Shown in pieces: positions 1 to 9,662 of a DNA stretch of 64,000 bases. Position numbers and translations under genes: made by a program. How positions within the stretch are numbered: position 1 is the stretch's first letter; every line of letters begins with the position of its first letter. The DNA is taken from assembly GCA_964507325.1 (NCBI GenBank), contig CAZDQL010000009.1, positions 45,239-109,238 of the forward strand, in the 5' to 3' direction. The notes beneath the pieces were generated by a model. That model worked only from the letters and a program-made list of their open reading frames with translations, was not told the DNA's origin and searched no databases. The stretch is from CAZDQL01 sp964507325. GTDB lineage: Bacteria; Planctomycetota; UBA1135; GCA-002686595.

Positions 1-936
1 GTCGATATCCGCACCGTCCTGTAGTGGGTTCGCGCGGACCCAGACCTCGATCGTGAACGCTTCGAGCTTGCGGAGACCACCGCCGTCGGCCACGAGCACC
101 CCGGTGGTGACGCCGTGATCGAACGTGAAGGCGCGCTCCACCAGGCCCTGGTCCAAGCTCGTCGTGCCGAGCAGGACTCCGTCGCGCCGCCCCCAGAGGT
201 CCCCGGCATCCCCCTCGCCGGGCCACCAGGACACGACGCCGGGCGGCGGCTTCGTGCACTCGTGGATGGGATCCGTCAGCGCGCGGCCGCAGATCGCCAT
301 GGCCAGGTCCAGGTCGGCGGGAGTCCAGGTGCTCCCGGGCGTCTCGGGGGCGAACGCGCTGTAGGGCAGGCCACCCTGCGAGGTGAGGCCGGTCTCCCAG
401 AACCAGTCGTCGGTCCCCGCGCCGGTGTCGTTGAAGATCTGGACCCAGTAGGAGCCGGGATCGAGCAGGAGCGGTATCGAAGGGGTCAGGACGTACTGCC
501 AGCGATCGACCCCGAAGAGGGTCGTCCCGGTCAGGGTGCGGAGGGCCGGGATCCCGCTCTCTTGGTAGAGCACCGTACCGGGAGTCGGCTCGCCCCCCTC
601 GTGCAGGATCAGGGTGAAGTTGTCGGGCTGCGCGTCGCCGCCCGGGAAGTAGCCGCCCCAGAGGATGATCTCGCACAGCTCGAGGCGCTCACTGACCGCG
701 AAGTTGTCGGCGATCGATTGGGAGCCGCCGCAGGCATCGCAGCCGACGTCGGAGAAGAACCCGTTGTCATCGAAGAAGGGCTGGTGCAGGACTTCGACGT
801 AGTCCTCGCCGCAGAGCATCGCACCGCCGGCGACCCGGCCGGTTCGGTCGTCACTCGGTCCGACCTGGAAGGGCCGTTGGGCGGCGGAGGACCCCGAGAG
901 GGCCAAGCCGGCGATGAGCAGGATGAATCGATTCAC
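1..936 (-). CDS. Secreted LamG-domain protein, cut by the window edge
   Basis: The frame reads without a stop from a GTG at 936 to the window edge, giving 312 N-terminal residues; the C-terminus lies outside. The GTG is preceded by TAGGAG at good spacing and no ATG fits. Residues 1-19 (MNRFILLIAGLALSGSSAA) form a signal peptide. Residues 20-230 look like an all-beta secreted domain with a Cys-rich patch (GCDACGG). From about residue 232, the segment VVSWWPGEGDA followed by AFTFD and FTIEVWVR is typical of the start of a LamG/concanavalin-like jellyroll. The gene begins 7 bases after the sulfatase stop, so the two are probably cotranscribed, and a role in binding or processing a sulfated glycan is a reasonable inference. 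No catalytic residue is visible in the part present. Confidence 0.75.
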   Translation of the reverse strand, partial: MNRFILLIAGLALSGSSAAQRPFQVGPSDDRTGRVAGGAMLCGEDYVEVLHQPFFDDNGFFSDVGCDACGGSQSIADNFAVSERLELCEIILWGGYFPGGDAQPDNFTLILHEGGEPTPGTVLYQESGIPALRTLTGTTLFGVDRWQYVLTPSIPLLLDPGSYWVQIFNDTGAGTDDWFWETGLTSQGGLPYSAFAPETPGSTWTPADLDLAMAICGRALTDPIHECTKPPPGVVSWWPGEGDAGDLWGRRDGVLLGTTSLDQGLVERAFTFDHGVTTGVLVADGGGLRKLEAFTIEVWVRANPLQDGADID

Positions 937-943
937 GGGGCTC

Positions 944-2230
944 CTAGAAGGGAAGATGGTCACGCAGGGCATCGAGCGCAGCCTGTGCGTCAGGAGTCAG
1001 CAGGCCTTCGAGCAGGTTGTTGGTCTCGTGGGGATCGTGCCGCAGGTCGTAGAACTCCTCGGGCGGGTATCCGTACGAGGTGTGGAGCTTCCAGCGGTCG
1101 TCGCGGATCGCCCGCCGGTGGTTGAGGCCGTAGGGCGCGCCCGAGGGGAAGATCTCCGAGTAGAGGTAGCGCGGAGCGAGCTGCGCCCCGCCGATCTCCT
1201 GGGCCATGCTGACTCCATCGAAGTACTCGGATTCGTAGGGAATGTCGAGCAGATCGAGCACCGTCGGAGCGAAATCGACCACCGAGAGCATGTGCGAGCT
1301 CACACCGGGAGCCACGCCGTGGCCGACCGCGTACCCAAGCGCCCGAAGACCTGACTCGTAGACCGTCCACTTGCCGCCGAACGGCTGGGTCTTGCCGTTG
1401 TCGGAGGTGATGAACATCGTGTAGTCGTTGGCCAACACCTCGGGGAGAAGCCGGCCCAGCTCGGTGTCGACCGCTTCGATCATCGCCTCGTACTGATCGC
1501 CACGGTCGCAATCGGTGACGGGCGCGAGGTCTGGCGGCGGACAGTGCAGCGGGCCGTGGGGAGCGTGGAGGTTGACCACGATCAGGTCCGTCCCGGCCTG
1601 CACCTCGGTGATCGCGTCGTCGATGGTGTCGGTCGTGATGTACCCCGTTCGCGGCATCGCCGCGCCGTCGACGATCTTGATCCACTGGAAGTACGACCAC
1701 TCCCCCGACCAGCTCAGATTGCCCTCGGTCCCGGCCCAGTGGGTGTAGCCGCAATCGAGCGGGTGGTCGAAGTGGAACCCGACGGCGAGGTGCCACTTGC
1801 CCAGGGTGGTCGCCGTCTTCCCCTCGGCCGTGACGCGAGCGGGCAGGTGGCGCGGATCTGGAACGAGCTCGAAGATCCCGGACTCACGCACGTTCGACCC
1901 CATGCGGTTCTCGGGGCGGAACGCGAACCTCCCCGTGACGAGGCCCGCACGCTGGGCGGAGCAGGAAGGCGCCCCCCAGCTCACCGGATAGGTCCGTCCG
2001 ATCGCCGCGATCTGGTCCAGCACAGGGGTTGGCGCCTTGGCGATCTCCTGCGGCCCGACGTCGTCCAGCACGACGATGACGACGCCTTCGGGAGCCGTGT
2101 CCCCCACCGACTTGGGGATCGCCGCCCAGGGCGAGACGTCGGGGACAGGGGGGTCCTGGCCTCCGAGGGGGCCGCTGACCGCCATCGGCGACAGGGCCAA
2201 GACCGCGCTGAGCGCGTTCCACAGATTCAT
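944..2230 (-). CDS. Secreted formylglycine-dependent sulfatase
   Basis: This 428-residue protein is a type I (alkaline-phosphatase fold) sulfatase, which hydrolyses sulfate esters using a formylglycine made from a cysteine. Residues 1-25 form a signal peptide. The first metal-binding aspartates are in VVLDDVG (56-57), and the modified cysteine is C90 in CSAQRAGLVTGR, a Cys-type variant of the family's C-x-P-x-R signature. GKWHLAVG and the later TSDNG...GGK block supply further active-site residues. The ATG at 2230 was chosen because the frame upstream codes for no plausible exported N-terminus and the signal peptide begins exactly there. The likely substrate is an extracellular sulfated polysaccharide, but the sequence does not show which one. 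The LamG gene downstream is probably in the same operon. An anaerobic sulfatase-maturating enzyme or FGE would be needed and is not in this window. Confidence 0.9.
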   Translation of the reverse strand: MNLWNALSAVLALSPMAVSGPLGGQDPPVPDVSPWAAIPKSVGDTAPEGVVIVVLDDVGPQEIAKAPTPVLDQIAAIGRTYPVSWGAPSCSAQRAGLVTGRFAFRPENRMGSNVRESGIFELVPDPRHLPARVTAEGKTATTLGKWHLAVGFHFDHPLDCGYTHWAGTEGNLSWSGEWSYFQWIKIVDGAAMPRTGYITTDTIDDAITEVQAGTDLIVVNLHAPHGPLHCPPPDLAPVTDCDRGDQYEAMIEAVDTELGRLLPEVLANDYTMFITSDNGKTQPFGGKWTVYESGLRALGYAVGHGVAPGVSSHMLSVVDFAPTVLDLLDIPYESEYFDGVSMAQEIGGAQLAPRYLYSEIFPSGAPYGLNHRRAIRDDRWKLHTSYGYPPEEFYDLRHDPHETNNLLEGLLTPDAQAALDALRDHLPF

Positions 2231-2571
2231 AGGGCCGGCAATAAGGTAGGAGAAGACCCGAGCGGAGTGGCGGCTGGCCGCGTGGGGGGATCGGCAGCTT
2301 CCAGACTCACGATCGAGGGCGGTGAGGACTCCCGGTGCGGGGTCCCGCCAGCCTATCAGGAGGCCGGCGGCGTGGGGCTGGTTCCACGCGGGGGCTCGCT
2401 CGGCACTAAGGGATATTCCTGTCTCGGAGGGACATGGGAGGGACACCAGACCTGGAGGAGACCGACGACTGGGTCCGGGACTGCCGTCGAGGCCGGTTCC
2501 GGCAGGCCGACCATTCAGACCCTACGGGCGTGCTGGAGAAGAACGTGGCTCCGCACCTCTCCACACCTCGA
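2231..2571. other. Gene-free stretch of 341 bases
   Basis: This lies between the sulfatase start and the stop of the kinase/nucleotidyltransferase gene, both on the minus strand, so it should hold the sulfatase promoter. Open frames here have arginine- and proline-rich translations typical of noncoding GC-rich DNA. The only structure seen is a 6-bp inverted repeat (GCGTGG/CCACGC, 2370-2389, 8-base loop) without a T tract. No gene or RNA is recognised. Confidence 0.6.
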
Positions 2572-5500
2572 CTACCCCCACTCGCACAGACCCCGGACGT
2601 ACTCCGCCGAGCCGTCGTTCAGCCAGGCGTCGAGCTGGGCTGGGTCCTTGAGCTGCTGCCCGCGCAGGCGCGAGACCACGAAGAAACCGCAATTCGCCTC
2701 CGGGAGGATCGTCAGATCGCCCCATAGCTTCTCGAACTGGGTGACCGGGAAGATGTCCTCCTGGCCGTGCCCCCAGCGCTTCTTCACGTCCTTGATCGTC
2801 AGGTACGTGGGCAGGCGGCCGGAGAGCGCGCGCAGCGCCCCGCTCAGTTGGGCGCCGTCCTGCGCGAGGATGTCGTCGCGGTCGAGCCCGATGACGGCGA
2901 GGAACTGGTCGATGTCGATCCAGGTGGTCATCGAGTTGTAGTACGAGAGGTCGAACTCCGCTTCCTCGGTGGGCATGGCCAGGCCCTCAACCAGCCGCGG
3001 CCGGCCGTCGACCCGGGCGAGACCCCCGCCGCGATCCTCGAGACGGCGGGAGATCACCTCGAAGGTCAGGCCGTGCCCGGCCTGCCGGTGCCGGCCGAGG
3101 AGGGCGGGATCCACGTCGGCCCCGAGCGTGTCGATGTTGTGGAGGAGGAGGGTCCTGAGCTGCGGCCGCTCCTCGAGCAGCGTCCGCAGCGTCCCGTTCA
3201 GGATGAGGTTGGGGACCTCGAAGAAGTGCCCCACCGGATGGAGGCATTGCAGCGGCAGGTTGTCGGTGTAGTCGGCCGCTTCTCCCGCGCTCTTGGCCCA
3301 GCCGATGAGGGCCGCGCGCGCGGAGTCGCGGACCTTCTGCTGCTGCTCGTCCAGGAGTTGCTGCGGCATGTCCTCCCAGGCGAAGCGCAGATCGCGCTCA
3401 GTGGGGACCATGCGCAGACCCACGCTGCGTCCCGGCGAGACGAAGAGCGGACCCTCGTAGCGGTAGTTCTCCACGCTGGCGAGGAAGTCCTGCGTCGGCC
3501 CCGTGGTGAGGTAGGAGGTGGTGAAGACGTGCGGCAGCGCGCTGCCGTGGCGGCTGGCCGCGCGCCGCGACTTCGCCAGATGGGTCTCGATGAAGGTCCG
3601 ATACGACCCGTCGAGCGGCGCGTAGGGGCTGAGCGCCTTGCACGTGCCCGCCCCTCCCGTCCAGCGCGACCCGGCCCCCGCCGCCAGCGTCACCACCGCC
3701 ACCTCCCCCGCCGCCAGCGCGGCTGCGCCCAGCTCGGCCGCTGCGGCGAGGTGCGCGCTCCCGGCGTCCGGCGCGGAGAGGTCGATGACGTCCTCGCGCG
3801 AGACGTCCTCGATGCGCGCCCCCGGGGGGAGCCGGTTGGCGGCCAGACCGATCGAGCCCGCGAGGAGATCTGCCCGGATCTGCCCGTGGAGATCGGAGTC
3901 GAATCCGTTCTCCGCGAGCAGCCGCTCCAACTCCCCCCCCGATTCACCGCTCTCCAGAGCAGCGGAGTCCGCCGGCTCGCGCTCGCCGCGGGTGAGTCTG
4001 TGGTACCCCTCTGGGAGAGCCGAGTCCGAGTCGGGCAAGAGGGTGGCGGTGGTTCCGTGCGGGTTGATCGAGAAGAAGTAGACCACCGGGTCCATGGCGA
4101 AGGGCAAGGCGAACTGCAGCCGGGTCTTCGTCTCCAGCATGATCCGGTGCAGGACCTCCTGCGCCTCCGCCTTGCGCTCGGGAGCGAAGATGAAGCCCAT
4201 CCCTCCGCCGGACATCCCGCCCAGCATCCAGAAGCCCCAGAAGTCCGCGCCGAAGGCCTCCTCGGCCCGCGCGATCAGGGTCTCCGTGAACAGGTTCGTG
4301 GACCAGGGGATGATCGTCTGGATGGGACCGCGGAAGTTGCGCGTCGTCGCGCGTCCCAGAGCCCTGATGTCGCCCCGCTTCAGGGCGTCGATCAACTCCT
4401 CGAGCAGGGCCAGTGCTTCCCGTCGAGCGTCCCACTCCGCCGCGGACCGCAACAGGTACTTCTCCGTGACCATCTCGAGGATGGGCCCGACGTTCTGCGC
4501 CATCCCGCCGTGCACCAGCACGAGCGAATCCTGTAGGGCCTGCCGCGAGGAGGCCGGGATCTCCTCCTCGTCGAAGACGTGGTGCGCCGGCATGAGGCGC
4601 CCACGCGAGACACCGAACTCGGGGTCCTCCTCCGTCGCCGCCTGACCGGTGATGAGCTTGATCCCCGGCCACACGCCGCCCGAGTCCTGCCAGCCTCCGC
4701 CCGAACCGCCGATCCACTCCCCGAGGATTGCCCGGGCCAGGATCAGCCGTCTCTCGTTCTCCTGCAGCGGTCCGGTGAGCGACCGCGTCTGCCCCGTGGC
4801 GCGCATCAGCACCCCGATGAGCGCCGCGAGCAGGTTCGTGGACACCGCCAGCCGCGAGCCCTTCGGAATGCCGTTCACGGCGGATACGAGCTCGAGCCCC
4901 CTGCCCCGACCGACCATCTGGGCCAGGAGGCTCTCGAGCCGCCTGCCCGACCCCTCGATCCCCGGCGGGACGACGCCCGCCGCGATCACCGCGGCCTTCA
5001 GGAGACCGAGGTAGTCCTTCGCGAAATCGAAGACCTCCCCCAGGTTGTCGATCCTGGCGGTCGCCTCGAGATCGACCGAAGTGAGGACGAGCGCCGGCTC
5101 GTCGATCACGCGCAGGTAGGCCTCGATCGGTGGCCGTGGTGCCGCGTCGCGGCCGTGCACCCCGAGGTCGATCGACACGTTCAGCACCCGGGCGCCCTCC
5201 GGGTAGTCCATCCCCAGGAAGAAGATGTCGGACCAGCCCGAGTGGGAGAGGTCCATGCGCACCGGGGTCTGCTCGCGCAGGACGGCCCGCGTTCCATCCG
5301 GGCCCGCGTCCGCGAGCTCGGGCACGATCCGCAGGGGATGGTCGGCGGGATGCCCCATGCGGAACATCCACTGGTTCCCGCGCACCGTCCGCACGGAGCG
5401 GCGCACCTGGTCGGCGAGCGTCTGAAAGGCGAGTTGATGGTAGGCCGAGGCCAGCGCCGATGAGAGCGAGTCACCGGGCCCCTGCTCCGACACCGCCGCC

Positions 5501-5799
5501 AGGAACGTGTCGAGCGCCTCCGCGAAGCGGCGATTCAGCAGGTGCTCATAGCCTTGGAAGGGGATGCGGCCGATCCGATCGGCGGGCAGCTCGGGCGGCA
5601 GGTGGAAGCGGTGAATGGCGTACAGGAAGAAGAGCGCGCGCACCCGCTCGTAGAGGTTGTCCGCCTCCCGCCGGTACCAATCGAGCGCCTCGGCTTCCCG
5701 CAGCAACTCGTCGAGCGAGAGGCCCCTGCAGGCTTCCGCCAGGGAGGTGTCGCGCAGCGAGGCCTCCCCGGTGGTGATGACGTCGATGAGCCTGGACAT
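2572..5799 (-). CDS. GHMP sugar kinase fused to UDPGP-type nucleotidyltransferase
   Basis: The 1075-residue protein has two catalytic parts, an order resembling bifunctional fucokinase/GDP-fucose synthases, though with different details. Residues about 175-590 carry GHMP-kinase features: [11 protein letters not shown] (181-191), [13 protein letters not shown] (314-326), the [15 protein letters not shown] block (367-381) and [10 protein letters not shown] (527-536). Residues about 700-1075 resemble the UDP-sugar pyrophosphorylase family, with LAAGAGSRW (705-713) as the G-x-G-S/T-R loop and K721 as a candidate catalytic lysine. The predicted product is a nucleotide-activated sugar made from a free sugar through its 1-phosphate. 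The sugar cannot be read from sequence. The ATG at 5799 overlaps the upstream stop (TGATG), indicating translational coupling. A longer open frame to 6381 exists but runs antiphase over the upstream gene and is not used. Confidence 0.75.
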   Translation of the reverse strand: MSRLIDVITTGEASLRDTSLAEACRGLSLDELLREAEALDWYRREADNLYERVRALFFLYAIHRFHLPPELPADRIGRIPFQGYEHLLNRRFAEALDTFLAAVSEQGPGDSLSSALASAYHQLAFQTLADQVRRSVRTVRGNQWMFRMGHPADHPLRIVPELADAGPDGTRAVLREQTPVRMDLSHSGWSDIFFLGMDYPEGARVLNVSIDLGVHGRDAAPRPPIEAYLRVIDEPALVLTSVDLEATARIDNLGEVFDFAKDYLGLLKAAVIAAGVVPPGIEGSGRRLESLLAQMVGRGRGLELVSAVNGIPKGSRLAVSTNLLAALIGVLMRATGQTRSLTGPLQENERRLILARAILGEWIGGSGGGWQDSGGVWPGIKLITGQAATEEDPEFGVSRGRLMPAHHVFDEEEIPASSRQALQDSLVLVHGGMAQNVGPILEMVTEKYLLRSAAEWDARREALALLEELIDALKRGDIRALGRATTRNFRGPIQTIIPWSTNLFTETLIARAEEAFGADFWGFWMLGGMSGGGMGFIFAPERKAEAQEVLHRIMLETKTRLQFALPFAMDPVVYFFSINPHGTTATLLPDSDSALPEGYHRLTRGEREPADSAALESGESGGELERLLAENGFDSDLHGQIRADLLAGSIGLAANRLPPGARIEDVSREDVIDLSAPDAGSAHLAAAAELGAAALAAGEVAVVTLAAGAGSRWTGGAGTCKALSPYAPLDGSYRTFIETHLAKSRRAASRHGSALPHVFTTSYLTTGPTQDFLASVENYRYEGPLFVSPGRSVGLRMVPTERDLRFAWEDMPQQLLDEQQQKVRDSARAALIGWAKSAGEAADYTDNLPLQCLHPVGHFFEVPNLILNGTLRTLLEERPQLRTLLLHNIDTLGADVDPALLGRHRQAGHGLTFEVISRRLEDRGGGLARVDGRPRLVEGLAMPTEEAEFDLSYYNSMTTWIDIDQFLAVIGLDRDDILAQDGAQLSGALRALSGRLPTYLTIKDVKKRWGHGQEDIFPVTQFEKLWGDLTILPEANCGFFVVSRLRGQQLKDPAQLDAWLNDGSAEYVRGLCEWG

Positions 5800-6659
5800 C
5801 ACGACCGGGACTGCGCGGCGATCTCGATGATGTCGGTGAGGACCTCGTCGCGGTGTGGGCCGGCCAGCGCCAGCGAGAGCTGCGCCCGTAGGAGCCCGTA
5901 CGGTTCTCCGATGTTGAAGCGTTGGCCCGCCAGCTCGGTGGCGAGGTACTTCCCAGCTCGGGCGAGGTGATCGAGGGTCGGGGTCAGGCCCAGCACATTC
6001 CCCGCTCTCAGAAGGGAGACCGCTCGGTCGAGGTGCTCCATCACCCCGACGGTGAGCGTGTGCATGCCGAAGAAGCAGAGGTAGTTGCCCGCCCGCAGCC
6101 CGGGAATGATGAGCTCCTGCTCCGCCAGCGTCGGAGTGGGTTTCTCCACGACGGAGTGCACCTCGAAGATCGAGGGCGCCGAGGGAATCCTGGTGGCGCC
6201 GATCGTGCCGTAGAGGTGGAGCTTGCTCTCGTGCGTCGGGTTCACCGCGGAGACGCATCCGTTGTGCGTGGCGGAGAGCTCGAGCAGCTGAGCCACGCAG
6301 GACGACTCCGCGTGACTCAGGTAGAGGTGGTCTCCCACCAGCAGGACGAAGCGATCGCGGCCGGTGAACTCGCGAGCACACCAGACCGCGTGGCCGTAGC
6401 CGCGCGGTTCGTCCTGCTCGATCAAGCTCAGGCGATCGGCGTGGCGGCCCGCGGCTTGCAGATAGGCCGACCGGGTGCCCGGGAAGATGATCACCGCCGC
6501 CGACTCCAGGCCGGTGGAGAAGAGGTCATCCAGGATGATCTCGAGCGCCGTCTTGGCGATGCCCTCCGAGTCCACCATCGTCTGCAGCGGGAGGTGATGC
6601 TCCGTCGGGCTGGCCGCCGTGACGACGGCCTTGGTGGGGATCTTCGGCGGGGAGGTCAT
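5799..6659 (-). CDS. GalU-like nucleotidyltransferase with degraded NTP motif
   Basis: This 286-residue protein has the length and blocks of GalU-type UTP-glucose-1-phosphate uridylyltransferase. These include KAVVTAA at 10-16, a GYGHAVWCA block that in GalU reads [26 protein letters not shown] and GNYLCFFGM. The catalytic N-terminal loop is not canonical, however: where GalU has G-x-G-T-R followed by lysines, this protein has [17 protein letters not shown]. The nucleotide-binding Arg and Lys are therefore missing. It may be a regulatory or scaffolding subunit, or use a different substrate. The stop overlaps the start of the kinase/nucleotidyltransferase, suggesting a stoichiometric partner. 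The ATG at 6659 is the only plausible start. Confidence 0.7.
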   Translation of the reverse strand: MTSPPKIPTKAVVTAASPTEHHLPLQTMVDSEGIAKTALEIILDDLFSTGLESAAVIIFPGTRSAYLQAAGRHADRLSLIEQDEPRGYGHAVWCAREFTGRDRFVLLVGDHLYLSHAESSCVAQLLELSATHNGCVSAVNPTHESKLHLYGTIGATRIPSAPSIFEVHSVVEKPTPTLAEQELIIPGLRAGNYLCFFGMHTLTVGVMEHLDRAVSLLRAGNVLGLTPTLDHLARAGKYLATELAGQRFNIGEPYGLLRAQLSLALAGPHRDEVLTDIIEIAAQSRS

Positions 6660-6907
6660 CGTGCGGATAGCCGGAGGGCGAGGATGTCGAGCGTCCCAGG
6701 TCGTGCGCAGGTTGCGGCCTCGCTGCCGCGAACGCCGGGCGACCGGGCGGTCCGCTGGGGAGCCCCGGATCCCGGGGATGGCGATCGAAACGAGGGAGCC
6801 ACGTCACCGAGGCTACCAGAGGGGACCCCGGACGGGCCGGCGCGTCCGCGACGGGCTTTCCCAGCCTGGGATCGCCGGGATACCCGGTGCCGCGCTGCGC
6901 TACGCGC

Positions 6908-8065
6908 TCAGCGCGTCAGCGGCGGATCCTCCCAGGGGTTGCCTCCCTCATCGATGGCGCGGATCCAGGCGTCGAGCTCGCTCTGGCCGGAGTCCCAGAA
7001 CGCCTTGCAGCTCTCGAGGAACTCGCGGACGGTGTCGCGCTTCCCGGCGGCGAGGAGACCCTCGGCCAGGGTCATGTCGGGACCGAAGGAACCGAGCACG
7101 GGCGAGCCGGTCGTCCTGCCTGCCGCCAGGAGGTAGCGGGCGGCCTCGTCGACGTCCCCCTCGGCGAGCGCGATCCGTCCGAGCACCACGTTCATCTCGA
7201 AGACGAGGTCCCCGCGCGGTTTCTGTGGATCATCCTGCTCGAGCGCGAGAGCGGCGAACGTCCGCGCTGACTGCGCTTCGCCCGCATCGAAGTAGACACT
7301 CGCCAGTGCCATCGAGAGTGGTTTGCCCATGACGACGAGCACCCCGCGCTCGGAGGCAGCGGTCAAGTCCCAGGCCGCGCGCAGATGGGGGAGAGCGGCC
7401 TTGGCCTCCGACATGCGAGCCTCGGGCGCGCGCGTCATCGACCGGAGCATCGAGTGATAGGCTCCCAGTTTCAGTGCCCACCTCGGCTCCTGCGGCGCGA
7501 GCTCGCGTGCACGTCGGAGCAGCACGAGGGCGCGGGGGCCGTCCTTCTTGATCCTGAAGGGGTCGGCCATGAGGAACGAGCCGGCGTTGCACGCGATCGC
7601 GGGATCTTTCGGGTGCATGGCGACCAGGTGCTCCCAGAGCTCGATCGCGTCCTCCCACGCCGGTCCGGTGTACATGCCGTCCCGCTTGTAGGGATAGAGC
7701 AGCAGTCCAGCCGTCCCAGCGAGGCGTGAGCGGGGATGCTGCTCGATCAAACCGAGAACCAGCCTGCCGTGCGGCTGCGGGTCGTGCCTCTCACCGCGTT
7801 TCCTGCGCAGCTCCGGCAGCTCGTGGAAGAGCAGCACCATGCGCGTCGAGATGTCCCGGGGGTGGGCCTTCAGTTGCGCCCGCAGCTGCGCCGCCTCCTC
7901 CTTGGTGAGCGCTGCGGCACGCTTGCGGAGCGCAGTCGTGTGGACCCGGCTGCGCGCGTCTCCCCACTCGAGGTCCGTGAGTGCCACGCGACCCGTACCC
8001 TGAGCAGTCGCGACGTTCGCGACGCAGGCGATGAGTGTCGCGCATAGTAGGTTCCTGCGAAGCAT
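6908..8065 (-). CDS. Secreted TPR-like helical protein
   Basis: The 385-residue protein begins at an ATG with a strong GGAGGAAGG ribosome site. Residues 1-20 (MLRRNLLCATLIACVANVAT) form a signal peptide. The rest is alpha-helical with loose tetratricopeptide features: alanine at TPR positions, phrases such as RARELAPQEPRWALKLGAYH and ARTFAALALEQDDPQ, and a final LAAGKRDTVREFLESC helix pair. No catalytic motif is visible. It is probably a periplasmic protein-protein interaction module. It is the last gene of the minus-strand series that starts with the acetyltransferase at 17376, but the 152-base gap upstream leaves its membership of that operon uncertain. Confidence 0.7.
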   Translation of the reverse strand: MLRRNLLCATLIACVANVATAQGTGRVALTDLEWGDARSRVHTTALRKRAAALTKEEAAQLRAQLKAHPRDISTRMVLLFHELPELRRKRGERHDPQPHGRLVLGLIEQHPRSRLAGTAGLLLYPYKRDGMYTGPAWEDAIELWEHLVAMHPKDPAIACNAGSFLMADPFRIKKDGPRALVLLRRARELAPQEPRWALKLGAYHSMLRSMTRAPEARMSEAKAALPHLRAAWDLTAASERGVLVVMGKPLSMALASVYFDAGEAQSARTFAALALEQDDPQKPRGDLVFEMNVVLGRIALAEGDVDEAARYLLAAGRTTGSPVLGSFGPDMTLAEGLLAAGKRDTVREFLESCKAFWDSGQSELDAWIRAIDEGGNPWEDPPLTR

Positions 8066-8217
8066 GGCCTTCCTCCGGTGGCGGGAGGATACGTGCCGCG
8101 GGATTCTCTCTGGTACCAGTCTCGCTGCAGTTGCGATTCGCCGGGCGAATCGACCAGTGCAGGCGATCCGGCGGCGGCGGCGTTCTTCAGGCGGGGTACA
8201 CGCGGGTCGACGGCCTG

Positions 8218-9456
8218 CTAGGGCGTGATCTCGACAGGCACGGGGTTCGACACGTAGTCGAAGGGGCTGCTGAGTAGGTAGGCGTAGTGGAACTGCACCC
8301 CGACCATGCTCGCCGGCAGCGGCCCGAGGGTGTTGAGGGTTGCCCTGGCTCGACCGCTGCGATCGAGTCGCGAGTGGAAGTTCAAGAAGCCGGGCCCGTT
8401 CGCCTGCAACAGAGCCCGCTGCATGTACCGGTCCGGATTCAGGGGCAGCGTGACCAGCCCGCCGCGCAGGCGCAGGCCCGGGCTCGTCCCGCTGGCGCTG
8501 CCCAGCAACCAGTAGTTCCTCTTCGCGTTCGTCTGGCCCGCGTCGAGGGAGAAGATGACGCGGCCTCCGGTGGAGGCGGAGATGGACGTCTTGTCGCTGG
8601 TCAGCGACCCGTCGTCCTCGGACCAACCCGCCAGCCGGGCCCACAGCCACCAGGCGGCGTAGGCCTTCTGGTTGGCGTTCAGCGGCTGGCTGTGGGCGGA
8701 GTAGCAGTAGTACCAGTCGACCCCCTCGGTGTGGGAGTTCTGCCACTCGGTCGCCCAGTTGCCGATCAGCGTCCCGCTGGCGTCCCAGTAGGAGCAGTCG
8801 TCGTTGGCGTACGGGAAGTAGGTGCCGTCGGGGTCGAAGCTCTCGATGTGCGCGAAGTCGTAGAGGATCTTGTCGTTGGCGATGCAGTAGTCGCGGATCT
8901 GCTGGTTGCGGGCGTTGGTGTGCGCCATGTACCAGTAGTTCAGGTGCCCGGTCATGTAGACGAACTTCACGTCCGGGTAGTCCAGTTCCAACTGCGTCAT
9001 CGGCGCCAGGTAGCGGTCGATCATGTCCTGCGCGCTGTAGATCGACACCTGCCCGCACCAGGACCAGATGATCACGTTCACGTCGGAGTTGGCGGGGTCG
9101 TCGAGGTAGTCGCGCGTCTCGTTGACCCACTGGGGGTAGCTGCCGACGTCGCCCGCCATGGCGTAGTCGTGCAGGTCGAGGGCGCCCCCCGTACCACCGT
9201 CGTTCCAGGCGAACTGGGGACCGCCCACACCCCCGGTGAAGGTGACCAGGCCGTTCATGCCCTCCGTGATCTGGCTGCCGTGGGAGGTGTGCCCGTAGGC
9301 GATGTGCAGTTGTTGCTTGGCTGCCTCGATCCACTGGGGGGGGATCTTGGTGATGTCCGTGCAGCCGTGATCGACGATGATCGGATCGTCGGCGCAGAGG
9401 GCGGGCGTGGCGAGGGAGCAGAGACTCAGCGGCAGGACCAGCAGGATGGTTCTCAT
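8218..9456 (-). CDS. Secreted SGNH-like protein with C-terminal beta domain
   Basis: This 412-residue protein starts with a signal peptide (MRTILLVLPLSLCSLATPALC). The core holds HIAYGHTSHGSQ near residue 50, an SGNH-hydrolase-like fold entry seen in planctomycete and myxobacterial secreted proteins, then NVIIWSWCGQ and VKFVYMTGHLN as the next strands. A classic GDS serine block is absent, so catalysis is uncertain. From about residue 300, FSLDAGQTNAKRNYWLLG begins a beta-rich C-terminal module ending VSNPVPVEITP. From memory of the family, this module recurs at the end of many secreted planctomycete proteins. Its job could be acyl or ester cleavage on the product of this locus. The ATG at 9456 was chosen because the signal peptide starts there. 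Confidence 0.65.
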   Translation of the reverse strand: MRTILLVLPLSLCSLATPALCADDPIIVDHGCTDITKIPPQWIEAAKQQLHIAYGHTSHGSQITEGMNGLVTFTGGVGGPQFAWNDGGTGGALDLHDYAMAGDVGSYPQWVNETRDYLDDPANSDVNVIIWSWCGQVSIYSAQDMIDRYLAPMTQLELDYPDVKFVYMTGHLNYWYMAHTNARNQQIRDYCIANDKILYDFAHIESFDPDGTYFPYANDDCSYWDASGTLIGNWATEWQNSHTEGVDWYYCYSAHSQPLNANQKAYAAWWLWARLAGWSEDDGSLTSDKTSISASTGGRVIFSLDAGQTNAKRNYWLLGSASGTSPGLRLRGGLVTLPLNPDRYMQRALLQANGPGFLNFHSRLDRSGRARATLNTLGPLPASMVGVQFHYAYLLSSPFDYVSNPVPVEITP

Positions 9457-9662
9457 GATGCGCGTCTCGCAGAGGGGGAGGGAGGCTGGGCGACCCCGCT
9501 GAGTCGGGAGTCGGAGGACCGCCGTAAGCTCCAGGATAGCGAGGGCCGGGTCACAGGGCGGCAGAAAAGCCGTCTGGGGGGGGCTGCCGGAACACTCTGG
9601 AAACCACCCTTGCGTGCCGAACAGCCGTTCGCCCCCTCCGACCCCGGCGGCTCGTCCCGCTC

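Noticed and set aside
2231..2446. N-terminal extension of the sulfatase upstream of 2230
   Set aside because: The 72 extra residues have noncoding composition and would bury the signal peptide.
2505..2520. Match of GGCCGACCATTC with a site near 52240
   Set aside because: A 12-base match between two sites in 64 kb is expected by chance and does not extend.
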